Shown in pieces: positions 1-8,338 of a stretch of DNA of 34,506 nt (within the stretch, counting starts at the first letter, position 1; each line of letters opens with the position of its first letter). A program made the translations under genes and the position numbers. The notes below the pieces were generated by a model. The model was not told the origin of the DNA. It saw only the letters and a program-made list of their open reading frames with translations, and ran no database searches. Source of the stretch: JACMLD01 sp033761915 (GTDB lineage: Bacteria; Bacteroidota; Bacteroidia; Chitinophagales; Chitinophagaceae); the NCBI GenBank assembly GCA_033761915.1, contig JANRMC010000056.1, forward strand, positions 1-34,506, read 5' to 3'.

Positions 1-1824
1 AACAGATGTGGTTAGTGTAATACTTCCTTTTTCAGTAAACTTTAATGCATTACCCACAATATTGTTTAATACCTGTGTAAGGCGGTAGGGGTCTCCTTTT
101 ACTTGTATTGAGGAAGGCAACTGATTGTTGTGCAGCAGTTCAATACCTTTTTCTTGTGCCCGAAAAGAAAAAGAGTGTATAACATTATTAATTCTTTCTG
201 TAATTATAAAAGGTATTTCTTCCAGCTGCATTTTGCCGGCTTCTATTTTTTCAAGATCTAATATATCATTAATTATTACCAGCAGATTATTGGCCGAGTC
301 TTGTATAAGTTTTAAAAAATGCTTTTGTTCAACATCCAGATTAGTTTTTGAAAGCAGCCCAGAGATACCTAAAATTCCATTCATAGGTGTTCTTATTTCA
401 TGGCTCATGTTTGCCAGAAAACTTTCTTTTGCTTTTGCCGCTAACTCAGCATTTTGTTTGGCATGAATCAATTCTCTTTCGGTTTGTACACGCAGTGTAA
501 TATCTTGAGAAAAGCCAATGATGTAAGGCTCTGTGCCTTCTTCTTCAACCTTAAAATTCTGATACAGCAGGTAAACCTTCTTTCCTGCCTTGGTTATTAC
601 ACTCATTACCCCTTCTGCACGGCCGTGTTTTCTTACATCTCTCAGGTAATTAGCTTCAAACCGCTCCCAATGCTCCTCTGGTATAATTTTTTTTAAAGGC
701 TGGTTTATCAGTTCTTCTTCTGCATATTGCAGCAGGTTGGCAACGGCGGGATTTATATTTAATACATGGCCATCCAATGTATGTGTACATATCAGGGCCT
801 GGCTATAATTATATAAATCTTTATACCGCTTTTCGCTTTTTTGAATTTTTTGTTCAATCAGTTTGCGTTCGGTTATATTAATACCATACCCAATAATCAT
901 GGTAACCTTGCCGGCTTCATCTTTTACCGGAAAAAGTCTTCGCAGGTGGTATTCTATCTGGTTGCTTGGTGTAATAATTTTTTCTTCCCATTCTATTTGC
1001 TTACCTGTATCAATTACTTTGTTGTGCCGCTTTCTTCTTTCTTCAGCTAATTTTATGGGTTTGTCTTTTAGCAGGCAATATTCCTTATCTGTTTTGCCTA
1101 TTATCCATTTACGGGTTTCTTCATTGGTTATGGCATGGGGGTTAACAAACAGATATTGGCCTCGGGTATTAAAAACTGCAATATCTGAGGGGAGGCTGTT
1201 CAGTACATTTTCATAAAAATTTCTCTGGTCATCTAACCGTTTACTTATTAAAAGACGTTCAGTAACATCACTATACACCCACAAATGGCCTTGGTACACA
1301 GTATCGTTCCAGATAGGTATAAAATCTCTTATAATAACGCGGCCATCGTCCGTAAAAATTTCCTCATTCAAAACCCGTTCTTTTTTCTCCAGTATTTCAT
1401 AAATACGGTTTATATAATTGGTTTTGTTATTATCAAAAAATACTTTTTCAGTGTTTAAATTCTTTGCTTTAACACCAATAATCTGAGAGCAGCTTTGGGT
1501 AATGCCAAACATCTGGCAAAACATATCATTGGCCAGATAAACGGTACGGTTTTCATCTTCCATTAAAACAGCATACTGCAGATTTTGCACCAGCGAAGAG
1601 AGCCGGCTGTTACTAACCAGAAGTTGTTTGTTGTAATCATTAATTTCTTTTGTACGATCTGCTATTTTTAACTCCAGCGAATGATTCAACTGCAATAACT
1701 GCTGATGTATATGAAACAGTTCAGAAGATTTTTCTTCAATAATACTTTCGGCCGCTTTACGGCTCTTCCGCTCCCTTTCCAGGATGTTTTGAATGGCTAA
1801 TATTTCGGGCGGGGTACTTGTCAT
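1..1824 (-). CDS. PAS-domain sensor histidine kinase, 3' end outside window
   Basis: The first 608 codons of a cytoplasmic-looking sensor kinase run off the left edge of the window. The start is ATG at 1822-1824 (MTSTPPEILAI), two bases after the stop of the H-NOX gene. An N-terminal helical, probably coiled-coil stretch covers about residues 1-75. Three PAS-like domains follow (about 75-195, 210-320 and 335-450), the last two ending in typical ITERK / ITLRV linkers. The HisKA phospho-acceptor motif MSHEIRTPMNG has its His at 475. The ATPase N-box begins (NNIVGNALKF, key Asn at 592) before the sequence ends. No membrane segment is visible. Whether receiver domains follow, making it a hybrid kinase, cannot be seen. 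By position it is the expected partner of the H-NOX protein and the NtrC-type regulator encoded upstream in the same operon. Kinase identity is secure; the signal is inferred. Confidence 0.93.
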   Translation of the reverse strand, partial: MTSTPPEILAIQNILERERKSRKAAESIIEEKSSELFHIHQQLLQLNHSLELKIADRTKEINDYNKQLLVSNSRLSSLVQNLQYAVLMEDENRTVYLANDMFCQMFGITQSCSQIIGVKAKNLNTEKVFFDNNKTNYINRIYEILEKKERVLNEEIFTDDGRVIIRDFIPIWNDTVYQGHLWVYSDVTERLLISKRLDDQRNFYENVLNSLPSDIAVFNTRGQYLFVNPHAITNEETRKWIIGKTDKEYCLLKDKPIKLAEERRKRHNKVIDTGKQIEWEEKIITPSNQIEYHLRRLFPVKDEAGKVTMIIGYGINITERKLIEQKIQKSEKRYKDLYNYSQALICTHTLDGHVLNINPAVANLLQYAEEELINQPLKKIIPEEHWERFEANYLRDVRKHGRAEGVMSVITKAGKKVYLLYQNFKVEEEGTEPYIIGFSQDITLRVQTERELIHAKQNAELAAKAKESFLANMSHEIRTPMNGILGISGLLSKTNLDVEQKHFLKLIQDSANNLLVIINDILDLEKIEAGKMQLEEIPFIITERINNVIHSFSFRAQEKGIELLHNNQLPSSIQVKGDPYRLTQVLNNIVGNALKFTEKGSITLTTSV

Positions 1825-1826
1825 TC

Positions 1827-2366
1827 TTATGAGTGATTACGGGTAATTAAAAACCGTACTCTGCCATCTGTCAAAGGCTCGCTGGTAATGGTGGCAGTGG
1901 TGTTAAAATGTGTCAGACTGCCTTCTATCAGCCCTTCAGCCAGATAATGCAACCCCCTGCTTGAACTGTAGATCATTTCCAACTGGTGAGGGGTAATTTG
2001 CCGTGTTTCAAAATGAGGTAATTCCGCATCGGGATACAGCTTTCTTACTTCAATATGTATGTAATTGTCAATAGACCCTAAAAAATCAAAAACATTATCT
2101 ACACGGCTTACAAAATGCGGATAGGCTTCTACCAGTTTTGTGAAAAGATATTTGCCAAACTCCTTGCATAAATCAGCTACAGAAATGCCTGTTTTCTGGT
2201 GCAGTTTACCAATAAGCGTAAACATTTCCTTATAATCGTATTGCCCCACACTGGTATAAGCACCCCCACTGGGTAAACTACTTTCTGTTACAAGGCTATC
2301 AGCCATTACAAAACCAAAACGTTCTTCCACCATCTCCAGAAAATTTGTAAAAACCATTCCTTTCAT
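1827..2366 (-). CDS. H-NOX (HNOB) haem nitric-oxide-binding sensor protein
   Basis: A stand-alone 179-residue H-NOX domain, the usual length for bacterial members. The start MKGMVFTNFLEMVEE matches the family's MKG..F...EMVE opening. His104, in NYIHIEVRKLYPDAELP, is the expected proximal haem ligand. Tyr133-x-Ser135-x-Arg137 is the YxSxR motif that binds the haem propionates. Aligned without gaps to the Thermoanaerobacter H-NOX from YxSxR to LIEG, the place of its distal Tyr140 is taken by Leu142. That substitution is typical of members that bind NO and exclude O2 (family knowledge; ligand choice here is inferred). The gene is 10 nt downstream of the response regulator and 2 nt upstream of the kinase, so the three are almost certainly one operon. 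Confidence 0.95.
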   Translation of the reverse strand: MKGMVFTNFLEMVEERFGFVMADSLVTESSLPSGGAYTSVGQYDYKEMFTLIGKLHQKTGISVADLCKEFGKYLFTKLVEAYPHFVSRVDNVFDFLGSIDNYIHIEVRKLYPDAELPHFETRQITPHQLEMIYSSSRGLHYLAEGLIEGSLTHFNTTATITSEPLTDGRVRFLITRNHS

Positions 2367-2376
2367 ATGGGTTATT

Positions 2377-3738
2377 TTAATTTATGATTAATTCTTTACT
2401 CTGTATCATTCTGTAAATAGTACTTTTTCCAATATCCAGCAGCCTGGCCACTTTCATAACATCGCCCTGATGTTTATCTAGATAGTGCTGCACAATAATG
2501 TTGGTATATTCTTTTAGGCTTTTGCTTTCTGCCAGTATATCAGACACGTTCGTGCTGGCGTTCAGCGAAAGATGTCGGGGTTCAATAATATCATCATCAC
2601 TCATTACAATTGCCAGATCTATGATACTTCTCAACTCTCTAACGTTGCCAGGAAAACGGTATGAAAGCAACTTGTGCTGTGCCTCTTCTGATAGCATTTT
2701 TTTCTCAATCTTATTGTCTTTGCAAAACAGATCAATAAAATGTTTTGCCAGCAGTAAAATATCATTGCCCCTGTCACGCAACGGCGGCAGGTGTATGGGC
2801 AAACCAAATAATCGGTAATAAAGATCCTCTCTAAAAGTTTTGTTTTGTACCTCCTCCAGCAGGTTTCTATGGGTGGCAACAATAATGCGGGCATTAACCG
2901 GCACCGTTTGGTTGCCTCCCACACGCACTACTTCTTTTTCCTGCAATACCCTTAGTAATTTTGCCTGCAGGTTTATATCCAACTCACCAATTTCATCCAA
3001 AAAAAGTGTGCCGCTTTCTGCTTCTTCAAATTTACCAATACGTCTTGTAACGGCTCCGGTAAAAGCTCCTTTTTCGTGGCCAAACAACTCACTTTCTATA
3101 AGGTCTTTTGGTATGGCCGCCACATTCACTGCCACAAAGGGTTTCTTAGACCGTTCAGAATTATAATGAATGGCTTTTGCCACCATTTCTTTACCACTAC
3201 CCGTTTCTCCATAAATAGATACAGTAATATTGGTTTGTGCTGCCTTCTCCATCATGGTAAATACTTTCTTAATAGGCTCACTGTTACCAATCATCATTTT
3301 ACTAAAATCATATTTACGCTTTACTTCAGAGCGCAGCTGCTCCACTTCCTGCTTCAGTCCATCTATTTCCTGCAGGTGTTGTATGGTGTTCCATAACCGG
3401 TCCTTGGTCTCATCGTCTTTTACTATATAGTCTGATGCACCCAGTTTCAGCAGGTTTATGGCGGTTGCCACATCCTCCTGTCCGGAGATGATAATAACCC
3501 TGATATTACTGTTGTATTCTTTAATTTTTCGTAATACCTCGGCACCATCACAATCGGGTAATGAATAATCCAGCGTAACTACCTGGGGCACATCGTGCAG
3601 GTTGGCAAAAAAAGCAGAAGGCGTTTCAAAGCGCTTTACTTCGTAATCGGGGTTTAAAGAAAGATAATGCTGCAGCATAGAGCCGTACCAAACATCATCT
3701 TCCAGAATGTAGATCCTGAAGGCTGAACGGTTTTTCAT
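2377..3738 (-). CDS. NtrC-family sigma-54-dependent response regulator
   Basis: A 453-residue regulator with the three classical parts. The receiver domain (about 7-120) has the acidic pair Asp14/Asp15, phospho-acceptor Asp57 (VVTLDYSLPD) and Lys107. The AAA+ domain (about 148-390) has Walker A GETGSGKE at 177-184, the sigma-54 loop GAFTGA at 224-229 and Walker B GTLFLDEIGEL from 243. A Fis-type helix-turn-helix lies at about 410-450 (DVMKVARLLDIGKSTIYRM). It should activate RNA polymerase containing sigma-54, whose gene rpoN is also in this window at 29013-30500. It is the first gene of an operon with an H-NOX protein and a sensor kinase, which points to control by nitric oxide or redox. I saw no clear GG-N10-GC sigma-54 promoter in the adjacent intergenic region, so its targets are unknown. 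Confidence 0.95.
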   Translation of the reverse strand: MKNRSAFRIYILEDDVWYGSMLQHYLSLNPDYEVKRFETPSAFFANLHDVPQVVTLDYSLPDCDGAEVLRKIKEYNSNIRVIIISGQEDVATAINLLKLGASDYIVKDDETKDRLWNTIQHLQEIDGLKQEVEQLRSEVKRKYDFSKMMIGNSEPIKKVFTMMEKAAQTNITVSIYGETGSGKEMVAKAIHYNSERSKKPFVAVNVAAIPKDLIESELFGHEKGAFTGAVTRRIGKFEEAESGTLFLDEIGELDINLQAKLLRVLQEKEVVRVGGNQTVPVNARIIVATHRNLLEEVQNKTFREDLYYRLFGLPIHLPPLRDRGNDILLLAKHFIDLFCKDNKIEKKMLSEEAQHKLLSYRFPGNVRELRSIIDLAIVMSDDDIIEPRHLSLNASTNVSDILAESKSLKEYTNIIVQHYLDKHQGDVMKVARLLDIGKSTIYRMIQSKELIIN

Positions 3739-3909
3739 TGTAGTTGTATTGGACAGTTTAGTGGGTCGTAATTAGTACATGTAAATTTTTCCCATTTATA
3801 GAACTATTCCAAGTATCAAAACTTTTCTCTTTATAAAATACTTATTTACACGCTTTGGTATTACTGGTTAACTCTTAGAAAAACTACCCGGCTATTTAAT
3901 ATACTAGTC

Positions 3910-3960
3910 GGTAGCCAGCAACAGTACCAGCAGCAACAGCCGTTGCGTCGCACCCTTCAA
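3910..3960 (+). repeat. Dispersed intergenic repeat, GTCGCAC-arm type (copy 1)
   Basis: Begins GGTAGCCAGCA and contains the exact core CGTTGCGTCGCAC at 3941-3953, followed by CCTTCAACC. It lies in the divergent region upstream of the H-NOX operon, 172 bp from the regulator's start. It belongs to the family described in the findings. Confidence 0.85.
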
Positions 3961-3990
3961 CCGCAGAACCCTGGTTAAAGAAAAAATTAT

Positions 3991-4012
3991 ATTTTCAATA
4001 TTTATTGAAAAT
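3991..4012. promoter_or_regulatory. Perfect 22-bp palindrome, candidate operator
   Basis: ATTTTCAATA-TT-TATTGAAAAT is a perfect inverted repeat with 10-bp arms. It covers the TTG at 4005-4007, which sits 20 bp upstream of the TAGCTTTG box, where a Bacteroidota -33 element is expected. A dimeric regulator bound here could block the promoter of the small membrane-protein genes. The region is AT-rich, so chance cannot be excluded. The binding protein is unknown. Confidence 0.5.
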
Positions 4013-4027
4013 ATGAAAATAACAGTG

Positions 4028-4035
4028 TAGCTTTG
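4028..4035 (+). promoter_or_regulatory. -7 box TAGCTTTG of a sigma-ABfr-type promoter
   Basis: Matches the Bacteroidota TAnnTTTG consensus. A TTG lies 20 bp upstream at 4005-4007. Transcription would start about 4040, leaving a leader of roughly 13 nt before the ATG at 4053. Confidence 0.6.
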
Positions 4036-4052
4036 CTGTATAAATAAAGGTT

Positions 4053-4409
4053 ATGAACAGCATTGCTTACATTCTTTATTTGGCGGTTACCTGGCTTATT
4101 ACCGTGCATGTTGGCTGGGGGCTTTACAAAAACGGCCGCATTTATATTCTCAATCTGTTGCAGGGCAATGAAATGCTTACCGATGCCATTAACCGTATTT
4201 TATTAACCGGCTATTACTTGCTTAACCTTGGGTATGCCACACTAATGATTACACAATGGCAAACCATACAAAACTGGCAACAGTTAATCAATAGTATTTG
4301 TGGCATGGTGGGCTCTATTCTTTTAACGCTGGCAGCTATTCACTTTGTAAACATGCTAGTAATTTACTGGCTGGGCAAAAAAAACAATTCAACTAATTCT
4401 TTAACATAA
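4053..4409 (+). CDS. Small multi-spanning membrane protein (paralogue 1)
   Basis: A 118-residue hydrophobic protein whose family I do not recognise. Probable membrane segments lie at about 5-25, 48-68 and 80-108, the last possibly two helices. The motif TGYYLLNLGYA (52-62) and the preceding NR are shared with the next gene, as are a YLxV stretch in helix 1 and KNxxxxxLxxxxGxE after it. The two genes are 12 nt apart and are a tandem duplication within one operon. The C-terminus is short, polar and rich in Asn and Ser. A -7 box and a perfect palindrome lie just upstream. Its position opposite the H-NOX operon makes it a possible target of that system, but nothing in the sequence shows this directly. 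Confidence 0.8.
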   Translation: MNSIAYILYLAVTWLITVHVGWGLYKNGRIYILNLLQGNEMLTDAINRILLTGYYLLNLGYATLMITQWQTIQNWQQLINSICGMVGSILLTLAAIHFVNMLVIYWLGKKNNSTNSLT

Positions 4410-4421
4410 AATAGTAATTGT

Positions 4422-4820
4422 ATGAACCACTCTTTAAATTTTATAGCCTATCTTATTTATTTACCCGTAGTGGCATTGCTAACCTGGTATGTGGCCCATA
4501 CCCTGTTTAAAAATAGTAAAGTGTTTATGCTGGATATTTTTAAGGGTAAAGAAGATATTGCTTTTTCTACCAACCGGCTGTTTGAAACCGGCTTCTATTT
4601 ATTAAACCTGGGCTTTGCCTTAAAAATTATGGAAGTGAGTTATGAAATTGGCACCAACCGCAGCCTGCTGGAAATATTGAGTGCTAAAATAGGCGGGTTT
4701 AGTATTTACCTGGGTGTTATGCTTTTTATAAACCTGTACCTGTTTTTCAGGGGCAGAAGAATTTCAAAAGAACGCTCTAAACTGGCCGAGGCATTAAGTA
4801 AAATACCTGGTAATAGTTAA
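4422..4820 (+). CDS. Small multi-spanning membrane protein (paralogue 2)
   Basis: A 132-residue paralogue of the preceding gene. It shares the order of motifs: IAYLIYLPV at the start, LFKNSKVFMLDIFKGKE after helix 1, NRLFETGFYLLNLGFA at 51-66, and a hydrophobic third block at about 88-109. It differs in its C-terminal tail, which is basic (RGRRISKERSK) and would favour a cytoplasmic end. It is followed 21 nt after the stop by a strong terminator at 4842-4895, so the pair is a complete two-gene unit. Function is unknown. The conserved TGFYLLNLG segment within a membrane helix is the most likely family signature. Confidence 0.8.
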   Translation: MNHSLNFIAYLIYLPVVALLTWYVAHTLFKNSKVFMLDIFKGKEDIAFSTNRLFETGFYLLNLGFALKIMEVSYEIGTNRSLLEILSAKIGGFSIYLGVMLFINLYLFFRGRRISKERSKLAEALSKIPGNS

Positions 4821-4841
4821 CTGGTTTGTTGTTGGTGTTTA

Positions 4842-4895
4842 GCCACTTCAGCACTTTTAAGTTTCATGGTTAAAAAAGTGCGGAGTGGCTTTTTT
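4842..4895 (+). terminator. Rho-independent terminator after the membrane-protein pair
   Basis: A long stem pairs GCCACTTCAGCACTTTT with AAAAGTGCGGAGTGGC (one bulge, one G-T pair) and is followed by TTTTTT. It closes the two-gene unit 4053-4820. Confidence 0.85.
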
Positions 4896-4921
4896 ATGTA
4901 GTGTGGCTAAGCCTGTTTTTT

Positions 4922-4961
4922 GTAGCTTGCAAACAAGCAGGTGCCGGGCAGCATAACCCGT
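4922..4961 (+). repeat. Degenerate forward copy of the dispersed repeat
   Basis: GTAGCTTGCAAACAAGCAGG followed by TGCCGGGCAGCATAACCCGTT resembles the shared left module (GTAGCC.GCAG..GTGCC..GGCAGCA..CCGTT), but no TTGC or right arm follows. It would form an inverted pair with the copy at 5003-5057. Confidence 0.4.
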
Positions 4962-5002
4962 TTTTATAGCGGTGCAATTAATTTTGCATCAGTAACCTAA
5001 TA

Positions 5003-5057
5003 ACTGTTGAACCGAGCGTGGCAACGGCTGCTGCCCCGGAGCACTACTGCTGGTAAC
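5003..5057 (-). repeat. Dispersed intergenic repeat, ACGCTC-arm type
   Basis: On the minus strand it reads GTTACCAGCAGTAGTGCTCC, then GGGGCAGCAGCCGTTGC, then CACGCTCGGTTCAACAG. Its GTTAC end lies only 11 nt before the helicase start codon, so the helicase promoter must overlap or lie within the repeat. The other member with this arm is at 23594-23647. Confidence 0.85.
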
Positions 5058-5068
5058 AAAATTTACAC

Positions 5069-8000
5069 ATGGCAATTACAGGAAATAAAATTTTAAGAGA
5101 ACAGTTTGAAAAAGTATATGGGCAACTGAATCCGCAGCAGCAAATGGCGGTAGACCGTATTGAAGGACCGGTTATGGTTATTGCAGGCCCGGGCACGGGC
5201 AAAACCCAAATACTAAGTGCCCGTATTGCAAAAATTTTAATGGATACTGATGCACAGCCAGAGAATATTCTTTGTCTTACATACACAGATGCCGGTGTGG
5301 TAGCCATGCGTAAAAGGCTATTAAGTTTTATTGGTCCCGATGCGTATAAGGTGGGCATTTATACGTTTCATGCATTTTGTAATGAGGTGATACAGGATAA
5401 CCTGGGTTTGTTTGAAAAAAATATACTGGACCCTTTATCTCAATTAGAGAAAACAGCTTTGTATAAGGAGCTAATTGATGCTTTTCCGAAAAACCACCCG
5501 CTGAAGCGCTACCGCGGCGATGTGTATTTTGAAATTAATAACCTGCAGCAATTGTTTAGCACCATGAAGCGGGAAGGCTGGACACCTGCGTTTATTAACG
5601 AACGGATTGATGCTTACCTGGCTGATTTACCCAACCGCGATGAGTTTGTATACAAGAAAAAATATAAAAATTTTAATGCCGGCGATTTAAAGCAGCATAA
5701 GATTGATGAAGAAAACGAAAAGATGGAAAAGCTGCGGGCTGCAGTAAAAGAATTTCCTGCTTTTCAGCAATTGATGCGGCAGCGCAACCGCTACGATTTT
5801 GACGATATGATTACCTGGGTAATTGCCGCTTTTAAAAATAACAAATCACTGCTGGCTAATTACCAGGAAAAGTTTCAGTACATATTGGTAGATGAGTTTC
5901 AGGATACCAGCGGTACCCAAAACAGTATTATTAAACTTTTAATTGAGTATTGGGATAGCCCCAACATTTTTGTGGTGGGAGATGATGACCAGAGCATTTA
6001 CCGTTTTCAGGGCGCAAATATTGAAAATATGCAGGTGTTTGCAGAAAACTACCAGCAGGATTTGTTGACTGTTATTCTTACCAGTAATTACCGTTCTACC
6101 CAACCCATTTTGGATGCATCAAAAGTTTTGATAGAACAGAATACGGAAAGACTGGTTAACAAAATGGAAGGTTTAAGTAAAGAACTACGGGCCAGCAATG
6201 CAAAAATAAACCATCTGCAGCACCAGCCACTGGTTTACGAATATGAATTGCCGCGGCATGAAATGATTGCTATTACAGAACAGGTAAAAACATTAATAGC
6301 AGCCGGAGTGGCACCGGGTAAAATTGCAGTTATTTATAAAGAGCATCGTTACGGCGAAGAACTGGCTGCCTTTTTTAGATTTAATCAGCTGCCTTATTAC
6401 TCAAAACGGGAGTTAAATATTTTAGAACTGCCGCTTGCACAAAAGCTATTGCTTATTTTAAAATATCTGGCAGCAGAATTAGATATGCCCGCCGGTGGCG
6501 ATGAAATGCTGTTTGAAATATTGCATTTTGACTGGTTTGGCATTCCGCCATTATTAGTGGCGCAATTAAGCATGGAAGTGGCGGCTAAACAATTTACAAC
6601 TGACAAAACATCGATAAGGGCTTTGTTGCAACACAAAATTGCCACCCCTCCTAAAGATTTATTTACACCACCGTTAAACAGTGGCTTGCAAAAGGCAGGA
6701 ACTGTTTTAGAGTCTTTAATAAGCGATGCGGTGAATGTAACCTTGCAGCAATTGTTTGAAAATATTATACAAAAAGCCGGGGTGTTAACGGCTATTATGC
6801 AACTGCCCGATAAAATTGAGCAATTGCGTATTCTTACCGGTTTGTTTGATTTTATTAAAGACGAAACAAAACGCAACCCTTTTCTTACCCTGCAGCAGTT
6901 GGTTAGTTATATTGAGTTAATGGAAAAGGAGGGAGTGAGTTTACCGCTGGTGCAGGTAAACGGAACGGATAAAGGAGTGAATCTGTTAACAGCACACGGA
7001 TCAAAAGGCCTGGAGTTTGAATATGTTTTTTTAGCAGGTTGTAATGCGCATACCTGGGAAAAGAAACGAAAACCATCAGGAGGGTATAAGCTACCTGATA
7101 CGGTTTTTGAATCGGTACCGGCACATACAGACGAAGAAGAATTAAGAAGGGTTTTTTATGTGGCCGTAACCCGCGCAGAGCAACACCTGTACATTTCTTA
7201 CAGCCGGTTTAACGCCAATGGCAAAGAAGCAGAAGCTTCAAAATTTGTAGAAGAAATAAAAGCGGGTACCAATATTGCCACAGAAAAAAAACTGCTATTG
7301 CCCGACACGGAAGCCTTGTATGCCACTTTACAGTTTACCAATACAGCAGCACCTGAAATAGAACAGTTTGAAAAAGATTTTGCCAACCGCCTGTTAGAAA
7401 AATTTGTAATGAACGTAACAGCCTTGAACAATTATCTGAAATGCCCGTTGGAGTTTTATTTTAAAAACCTGGTACGCATACCATCGCCAAAAAATGAAAG
7501 CACAGAGTTTGGTTCTGCGGTACACTATGCCTTAGAACAATTGTTTAAAAAAATGCAGGATGGAAAAGCGGAAACCTTTCCACCCAAACAAGTTTTTATT
7601 GAAGATTTTGAATGGTACATGCACCGCCACCGCGAAAGTTTTACACAAGAGCAATTTGACCGCCGTATAGAATACGGTCATATAGTTTTGAATGATTATT
7701 ATGACAGCCGCGTGGATGGGTTTAATAAAATTGTAGCCATTGAACGCAGCATACGTAATGTGCAGGTAAGTGGTGTGCCGGTAAAAGGCAAACTGGATAA
7801 ACTGGAGTTTGACGGCAAGCAGGTAACCGTGGTAGATTATAAAACCGGTAACCCCGATAAAGCAAAAGATAAATTAAAACCTCCTTCTGCCAAAGACCCC
7901 AATGGTGGCGATTACTGGCGCCAGGCTGTTTTTTACAAGCTGCTCGTAGATAACCACGAGCAACGGGGCTGGAAAGTGATTGCTACGGTGTTTGATTTTG

Positions 8001-8236
8001 TTGAGCCCGATGCCAAGAAAGAATACCAGCAACAAAAGCTAACAATAACTCCGCAAGATATTACCACCGTTCAGCAACAGATTATTACAACCTGGCAAAA
8101 AATACAGGCACACCAGTTCTATAGCGGCTGTGGTAAAGAAGATTGCCACTGGTGCAATTTTGTTAAAACCAATAACCTGGCCATTGCCTTACACGAAACA
8201 GTTACAGCAGATGAAGAACCTGCCGAAGAATTATAA
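5069..8236 (+). CDS. UvrD/Rep-family helicase fused to a RecB-like PD-(D/E)XK nuclease
   Basis: A 1055-residue superfamily 1A helicase with a C-terminal nuclease domain. Walker A is GPGTGKT (40-46). Helicase motif II is VDEFQDT (274-280), followed by GDDDQSIYRFQGA. Motif V is LTAHGSKGLEFEYVFL (from 639) and motif VI is RRVFYVAVTRAEQHLY (from 693). The nuclease begins with the helix LNNYLKCPLEFYF (Cys792) and FGSAVHYALE, and carries VDYKTG (922-927), the catalytic core of RecB-type nucleases. Cys792 plus a C-terminal Cys1021-x4-Cys1026-x2-Cys1029 cluster suggests a 4Fe-4S staple as in AddB and Cas4, although the spacing differs from both. A role in double-strand-break end processing or replication repair is likely. 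No addB-like partner is adjacent. The gene starts 11 nt after a repeat. Confidence 0.93.
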   Translation: MAITGNKILREQFEKVYGQLNPQQQMAVDRIEGPVMVIAGPGTGKTQILSARIAKILMDTDAQPENILCLTYTDAGVVAMRKRLLSFIGPDAYKVGIYTFHAFCNEVIQDNLGLFEKNILDPLSQLEKTALYKELIDAFPKNHPLKRYRGDVYFEINNLQQLFSTMKREGWTPAFINERIDAYLADLPNRDEFVYKKKYKNFNAGDLKQHKIDEENEKMEKLRAAVKEFPAFQQLMRQRNRYDFDDMITWVIAAFKNNKSLLANYQEKFQYILVDEFQDTSGTQNSIIKLLIEYWDSPNIFVVGDDDQSIYRFQGANIENMQVFAENYQQDLLTVILTSNYRSTQPILDASKVLIEQNTERLVNKMEGLSKELRASNAKINHLQHQPLVYEYELPRHEMIAITEQVKTLIAAGVAPGKIAVIYKEHRYGEELAAFFRFNQLPYYSKRELNILELPLAQKLLLILKYLAAELDMPAGGDEMLFEILHFDWFGIPPLLVAQLSMEVAAKQFTTDKTSIRALLQHKIATPPKDLFTPPLNSGLQKAGTVLESLISDAVNVTLQQLFENIIQKAGVLTAIMQLPDKIEQLRILTGLFDFIKDETKRNPFLTLQQLVSYIELMEKEGVSLPLVQVNGTDKGVNLLTAHGSKGLEFEYVFLAGCNAHTWEKKRKPSGGYKLPDTVFESVPAHTDEEELRRVFYVAVTRAEQHLYISYSRFNANGKEAEASKFVEEIKAGTNIATEKKLLLPDTEALYATLQFTNTAAPEIEQFEKDFANRLLEKFVMNVTALNNYLKCPLEFYFKNLVRIPSPKNESTEFGSAVHYALEQLFKKMQDGKAETFPPKQVFIEDFEWYMHRHRESFTQEQFDRRIEYGHIVLNDYYDSRVDGFNKIVAIERSIRNVQVSGVPVKGKLDKLEFDGKQVTVVDYKTGNPDKAKDKLKPPSAKDPNGGDYWRQAVFYKLLVDNHEQRGWKVIATVFDFVEPDAKKEYQQQKLTITPQDITTVQQQIITTWQKIQAHQFYSGCGKEDCHWCNFVKTNNLAIALHETVTADEEPAEEL

Positions 8237-8338
8237 GTTTATTGACAGATGCCATGAACCTTAATACCTATAAACAGTTTAAGTTTGCAGCCATTATTAC
8301 GGTAACCTCTTTGGTAAAACAAGATTTATAAATAACGC

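Larger units (their letters stand above)
3739..4052. other. Divergent intergenic region (314 bp)
   Basis: This region separates the H-NOX/two-component operon (minus) from the two small membrane-protein genes (plus). It holds one forward copy of the dispersed repeat, a perfect AT-rich palindrome and a Bacteroidota-type promoter for the plus-strand genes, each listed separately. I saw no ORF and no RNA gene. No convincing -7 box or sigma-54 promoter was found for the minus-strand operon. Confidence 0.6.

Noticed and set aside
125..1216. Plus-strand ORFs over the left end
   Set aside because: They are antisense to the sensor kinase, whose minus-strand frame has clear PAS, HisKA and ATPase motifs.
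3739..4052. Sigma-54 promoter for either divergent unit
   Set aside because: No GG-N10-GC pattern with the usual flanks was found on either strand; the plus unit has a TAnnTTTG box instead.
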